DNA from: Flavobacteriaceae bacterium | GTDB lineage: Bacteria; Bacteroidota; Bacteroidia; Flavobacteriales; Flavobacteriaceae | Length of the DNA stretch: 53,519 bases | Direction: 5' to 3' | NCBI GenBank assembly: GCA_947478365.1 | Contig: CANJWG010000003.1 | Coordinates: 1 to 53,519, forward strand | In this document: positions 51,133 through 53,519 of the stretch, in pieces | Position numbering within the stretch: the first letter of the stretch is position 1 | Layout of the letters: every line of letters starts with the position of its first letter | Translations under genes and position numbers: made by a program | The notes under the pieces: generated by a model | What the model was told of the DNA's origin: nothing | The model's input: only the letters and a program-made list of their open reading frames with translations | Databases searched by the model: none

Positions 51133-52647
51133 ATGTCTATTAAATCGATCGCTGCCAAAATATTTGCCAAAATAATTTACAGAAAAACTCAAAAATGGGT
51201 TCAAAATCCTATTGAAACGCAACAGAAAGTCTTTCAAAATCTTATCGCTTCCGCAGATGTTACTCAGTTTGGGAAAGACCATAATTTTTCTAAAATCAAA
51301 TCCTTTGAAGACTTTGCCAAGCAAGTTCCCATTCGAGATTATGAAGAATTACGACCTTATGTTGACCGAGCTGTAAAAGGCGAAGAAGATATTCTTTGGA
51401 AAGGCAAACCTATCTATTTTGCTAAAACTTCAGGCACTACTTCAGGCGCTAAATATATTCCGTTAACCAAAGAATCAATGCCATTTCATATCGAAGCGGC
51501 AAGAAATGCTATTCTAAATTACATTCATGAAACCGGAAAAACAGCTTTTGTTGATGGCAAAATGATTTTCCTGCAGGGAAGTCCAATTTTGGAAGAAAAA
51601 AACGACTCGAGCGATAGCGAACAGGCGAAGCAAATAAAACTTGGAAGACTTTCCGGGATTGTAGCTCATTTTGTTCCTAACTATTTGCAAAAAAACCGAA
51701 TGCCAAGTTGGGAGACCAATTGCATCGAAGATTGGGAAACCAAAGTGGATGCAATAGTTGAAGAAACGTTCAACGAAAACATGACGGTGATTTCAGGAAT
51801 TCCGTCATGGGTTCAGATGTACTTTGAGAAATTAGAACAAAAAGGGAACAAGTCAGTTGGAGAAATTTTCAAAAACTTCAACCTGTTTATTTATGGCGGT
51901 GTCAATTATGAACCGTATCGCGCTAAATTCGAAAATCTTATCGGAAGAAAAGTTGACTCAATTGAATTGTTTCCAGCATCGGAGGGATTTTTTGCTTATC
52001 AAGATTCTCAAAAAGACAAGGGGATGTTATTGCTTTTGAACTCGGGAATTTTCTATGAGTTTGTAAAATCGGAAGAATTTTTTACTGAAAATCCAAAGCG
52101 TTATACTATTGGCGAAGTCGAATTGCATGTCAATTATGTTCTGATTATTTCTACTAATGCAGGACTTTGGGCTTACAATATTGGCGACACCGTTCAGTTT
52201 ACGAGCTTGAAACCCTATCGTGTGATTGTTTCAGGCCGAATCAAACATTATATTTCTGCTTTTGGTGAGCACGTTATTGGCAAAGAAGTCGAATGCGCTT
52301 TGAAAGAAGCAATGGAAAATTCCAACATTCGTGTAAATGAGTTTACCGTGGCGCCTCAAATTGCTCCAACTTCAGGATTACCTTATCATGAATGGTTTAT
52401 TGAGTTTGAAAATGAACCCGAAAATCTTTCAGCATTTGCTTTGAAAATCGATAACGAAATGCGCAAACAAAATAGCTATTACGATGATTTAATTGTTGGG
52501 AAAGTTTTAAAAACATTGATCATTTCAAAAGTTTCAAAAAATGGCTTCCAGGAATACATGAAATCAATTGGCAAATTAGGTGGGCAAAATAAAATTCCGA
52601 GGTTGAGTAACGATAGAAAAATTGCAGATTTGTTAAAGAGAGAATAG
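51133..52647 (+). CDS. GH3 auxin-responsive promoter family protein (acyl-adenylating enzyme)
   Basis: A 504-residue protein starting at the ATG at 51133 (MSIKSIAAKIFAKIIYRK), one base after the M23 stop; the frame from 51022 reads through the M23 gene. The ATP-binding AKTSGTTSGAKYIPLT is at about residues 97-112 and FIYGGVNYEPYR at about 255-266, both typical. The family conjugates acyl substrates in plants; bacterial homologues have unknown substrates. Residues 158-167 (DSSDSEQAKQ) match a dispersed repeat (see repeat at 51605-51634) and are probably an in-frame insertion. Confidence 0.9.
   Translation: MSIKSIAAKIFAKIIYRKTQKWVQNPIETQQKVFQNLIASADVTQFGKDHNFSKIKSFEDFAKQVPIRDYEELRPYVDRAVKGEEDILWKGKPIYFAKTSGTTSGAKYIPLTKESMPFHIEAARNAILNYIHETGKTAFVDGKMIFLQGSPILEEKNDSSDSEQAKQIKLGRLSGIVAHFVPNYLQKNRMPSWETNCIEDWETKVDAIVEETFNENMTVISGIPSWVQMYFEKLEQKGNKSVGEIFKNFNLFIYGGVNYEPYRAKFENLIGRKVDSIELFPASEGFFAYQDSQKDKGMLLLLNSGIFYEFVKSEEFFTENPKRYTIGEVELHVNYVLIISTNAGLWAYNIGDTVQFTSLKPYRVIVSGRIKHYISAFGEHVIGKEVECALKEAMENSNIRVNEFTVAPQIAPTSGLPYHEWFIEFENEPENLSAFALKIDNEMRKQNSYYDDLIVGKVLKTLIISKVSKNGFQEYMKSIGKLGGQNKIPRLSNDRKIADLLKRE
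51605..51634 (+). repeat. GAGCG-AGCGAAC-CGAAG repeat inside the GH3-family coding sequence
   Basis: ACTCGAGCGATAGCGAAC followed by AGGCGAAGCAAA; 23 of 26 core positions equal the EamA copy, read in another frame. It encodes residues 158-167. Confidence 0.6.
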
Positions 52648-52654
52648 AAAATAG

Positions 52655-53519
52655 ATGAAAGAAAATAGACTGTTAGTATTATTGCTTTTAATTTCTGTTA
52701 ACGTTATGGCACAGGTCAAAGGAATTGTAGTTGATGAATCCGGGAAGCCCATTCCGTATGTGAATATTTGGGTAGAAAATGAAAACAACAGCACAACTTC
52801 AGAAGAAAATGGTGAGTTTAGCATTAACTGTTTACTAAACAAAAACCTAATTTTTTCAGCTTTGGGCTATGAAAAGAAAACAGTTAAAGCAGCAGATGCT
52901 GAAAAGGCAGTTTTGAAGGTAAATGCGTTTGAATTAAAAGAAGTTGTTATTGCTAAAAGATTTGAAACTCGAGAAATTGAAATCGGGAAAGTTAAAAACG
53001 AAACCTATCAGGCTTTTGAAAACGGTCCACGAATTGACGCTAAATTTTTCCCATATGACCCAAAATACAAAAAGACCAAATACATAAAGCAAGTCGCGAT
53101 AATCACCGATAGCCAATTGGAAAGCTGTTGTTTTAAAATTCATTTTTACGGTGTTAATCCAGATGGTTCACCGGGCGAAGAACTACTGAAGAAAGACTAT
53201 TTGGTTTCGGTAAGGAAAGGAGTCAAGAAGGGCTATTTCAATGTTGTGGATTTCAATTTAAGAATCCCCAAGTCTGGATTATTCGTAGGCTTTGAGAAGC
53301 TGATCATCGAAAAAAACAAATTGGAAAAGGAAGTTGTCGATTCAAATACCAAAGCAACTGCAATTCAGAAAATGTATTTCCCTTATGTACTTTATAATTA
53401 TGTTGAAAGGGATTTCATCTACACCTTTTCAGGTGGAAAATGGAACAAACAAACCAAAAAGGATATTGCAAATCCCTCGGATAAAATGAGGGTGTACGAA
53501 CCGGCAATAAACCTAATTC
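52655..53519 (+). CDS. Carboxypeptidase-like regulatory domain protein, 3' end outside window
   Basis: A frame from ATG 52655 stays open to the window edge, 288 codons visible. A signal peptide ends near VMAQ (residue 19). An N-terminal CarboxypepD_reg-like domain is visible at about residues 20-95 (VKGIVVDESGKPIPYVNIWV then TTSEENGEFSI), as in many surface or TonB-linked Bacteroidota proteins. The remainder is a beta-rich region with no TonB barrel features so far. Its length and function beyond this cannot be judged. It follows the GH3 gene by seven bases and may share its operon. Confidence 0.8.
   Translation, partial: MKENRLLVLLLLISVNVMAQVKGIVVDESGKPIPYVNIWVENENNSTTSEENGEFSINCLLNKNLIFSALGYEKKTVKAADAEKAVLKVNAFELKEVVIAKRFETREIEIGKVKNETYQAFENGPRIDAKFFPYDPKYKKTKYIKQVAIITDSQLESCCFKIHFYGVNPDGSPGEELLKKDYLVSVRKGVKKGYFNVVDFNLRIPKSGLFVGFEKLIIEKNKLEKEVVDSNTKATAIQKMYFPYVLYNYVERDFIYTFSGGKWNKQTKKDIANPSDKMRVYEPAINLI

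Overview
This 53.5 kb window is an ordinary chromosomal segment of a low-GC Bacteroidota, very probably a Flavobacterium-like member of the Flavobacteriaceae. The evidence is the house-keeping protein types (Bacteroidota-type DUF2480, DUF4837, DUF4175 and head-GIN/DUF2807 proteins), the split SUF cluster, class I GlnRS, the weak Shine-Dalgarno context, and repeated Bacteroidota-type -7 elements (TAnnTTTG) just upstream of many starts. Genes are densely packed, with no phage, insertion sequence, CRISPR array or defence island.

Layout. 1-3.4 kb: yicC (cut by the window edge), an EamA transporter, an ArsC/Spx-like protein and a cystathionine gamma-synthase/lyase. 3.4-11.4 kb: the Fe-S assembly cluster on the minus strand, in two probable transcription units, sufA-sufB-sufC-sufD (terminator after sufD) and sufS-lipoprotein-sufE-exported protein-DUF59/SufT-DUF2480 (own promoter). 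11.5-19.3 kb, plus strand: a metallo-beta-lactamase-fold protein, a subtilase, an M1 peptidase, a small exported protein, rnpA, a CtpA-type S41 protease and a tandem-OmpA protein. 19.3-24.3 kb, minus strand: GNAT, DUF4837 lipoprotein, a five-LysM lytic transglycosylase and pgk. 24.5-26.1 kb: holB and DoxX. 26.1-33.6 kb, minus strand: OmpH-like protein, methyltransferase, mnmG, ybeY and a 1134-residue DUF4175 protein; two parS-like palindromes flank mnmG. 33.7-44 kb: alkane monooxygenase-like protein, gltX, a DUF6327/holin-like/YtxH envelope trio, glnS, folB, tRNA-Cys with a duplicated 3' half, a LysE-type exporter, a DUF2807 protein and rnr. 43.96-44.68 kb is a 730-base very AT-rich gap between the divergent rnr and rpiB, with several TTATCAACA-type boxes: a candidate replication origin. 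44.7-53.5 kb: rpiB, a CDF cation exporter, an nnrD remnant, tex, an alpha/beta hydrolase, tatA, an M23 peptidase, a GH3-family protein and a cut-off carboxypeptidase-regulatory-domain protein.

The least ordinary content is between and inside the genes. Several families of short dispersed repeats recur: an ACTG/CAGT hairpin (four copies, two supplying stop codons), a 25-30 bp GAGCG..AGCGAAC..CGAAG repeat found in two unrelated coding sequences in different reading frames and also near glnS and tRNA-Cys, an element ending in TGTCATT/AATGACA with a related piece in frame in gltX, and others. Together with the parS-like sites, the candidate origin, the tRNA-Cys duplication and the internally deleted nnrD, these are the points worth follow-up. 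I did not find a clearly new multi-gene system.
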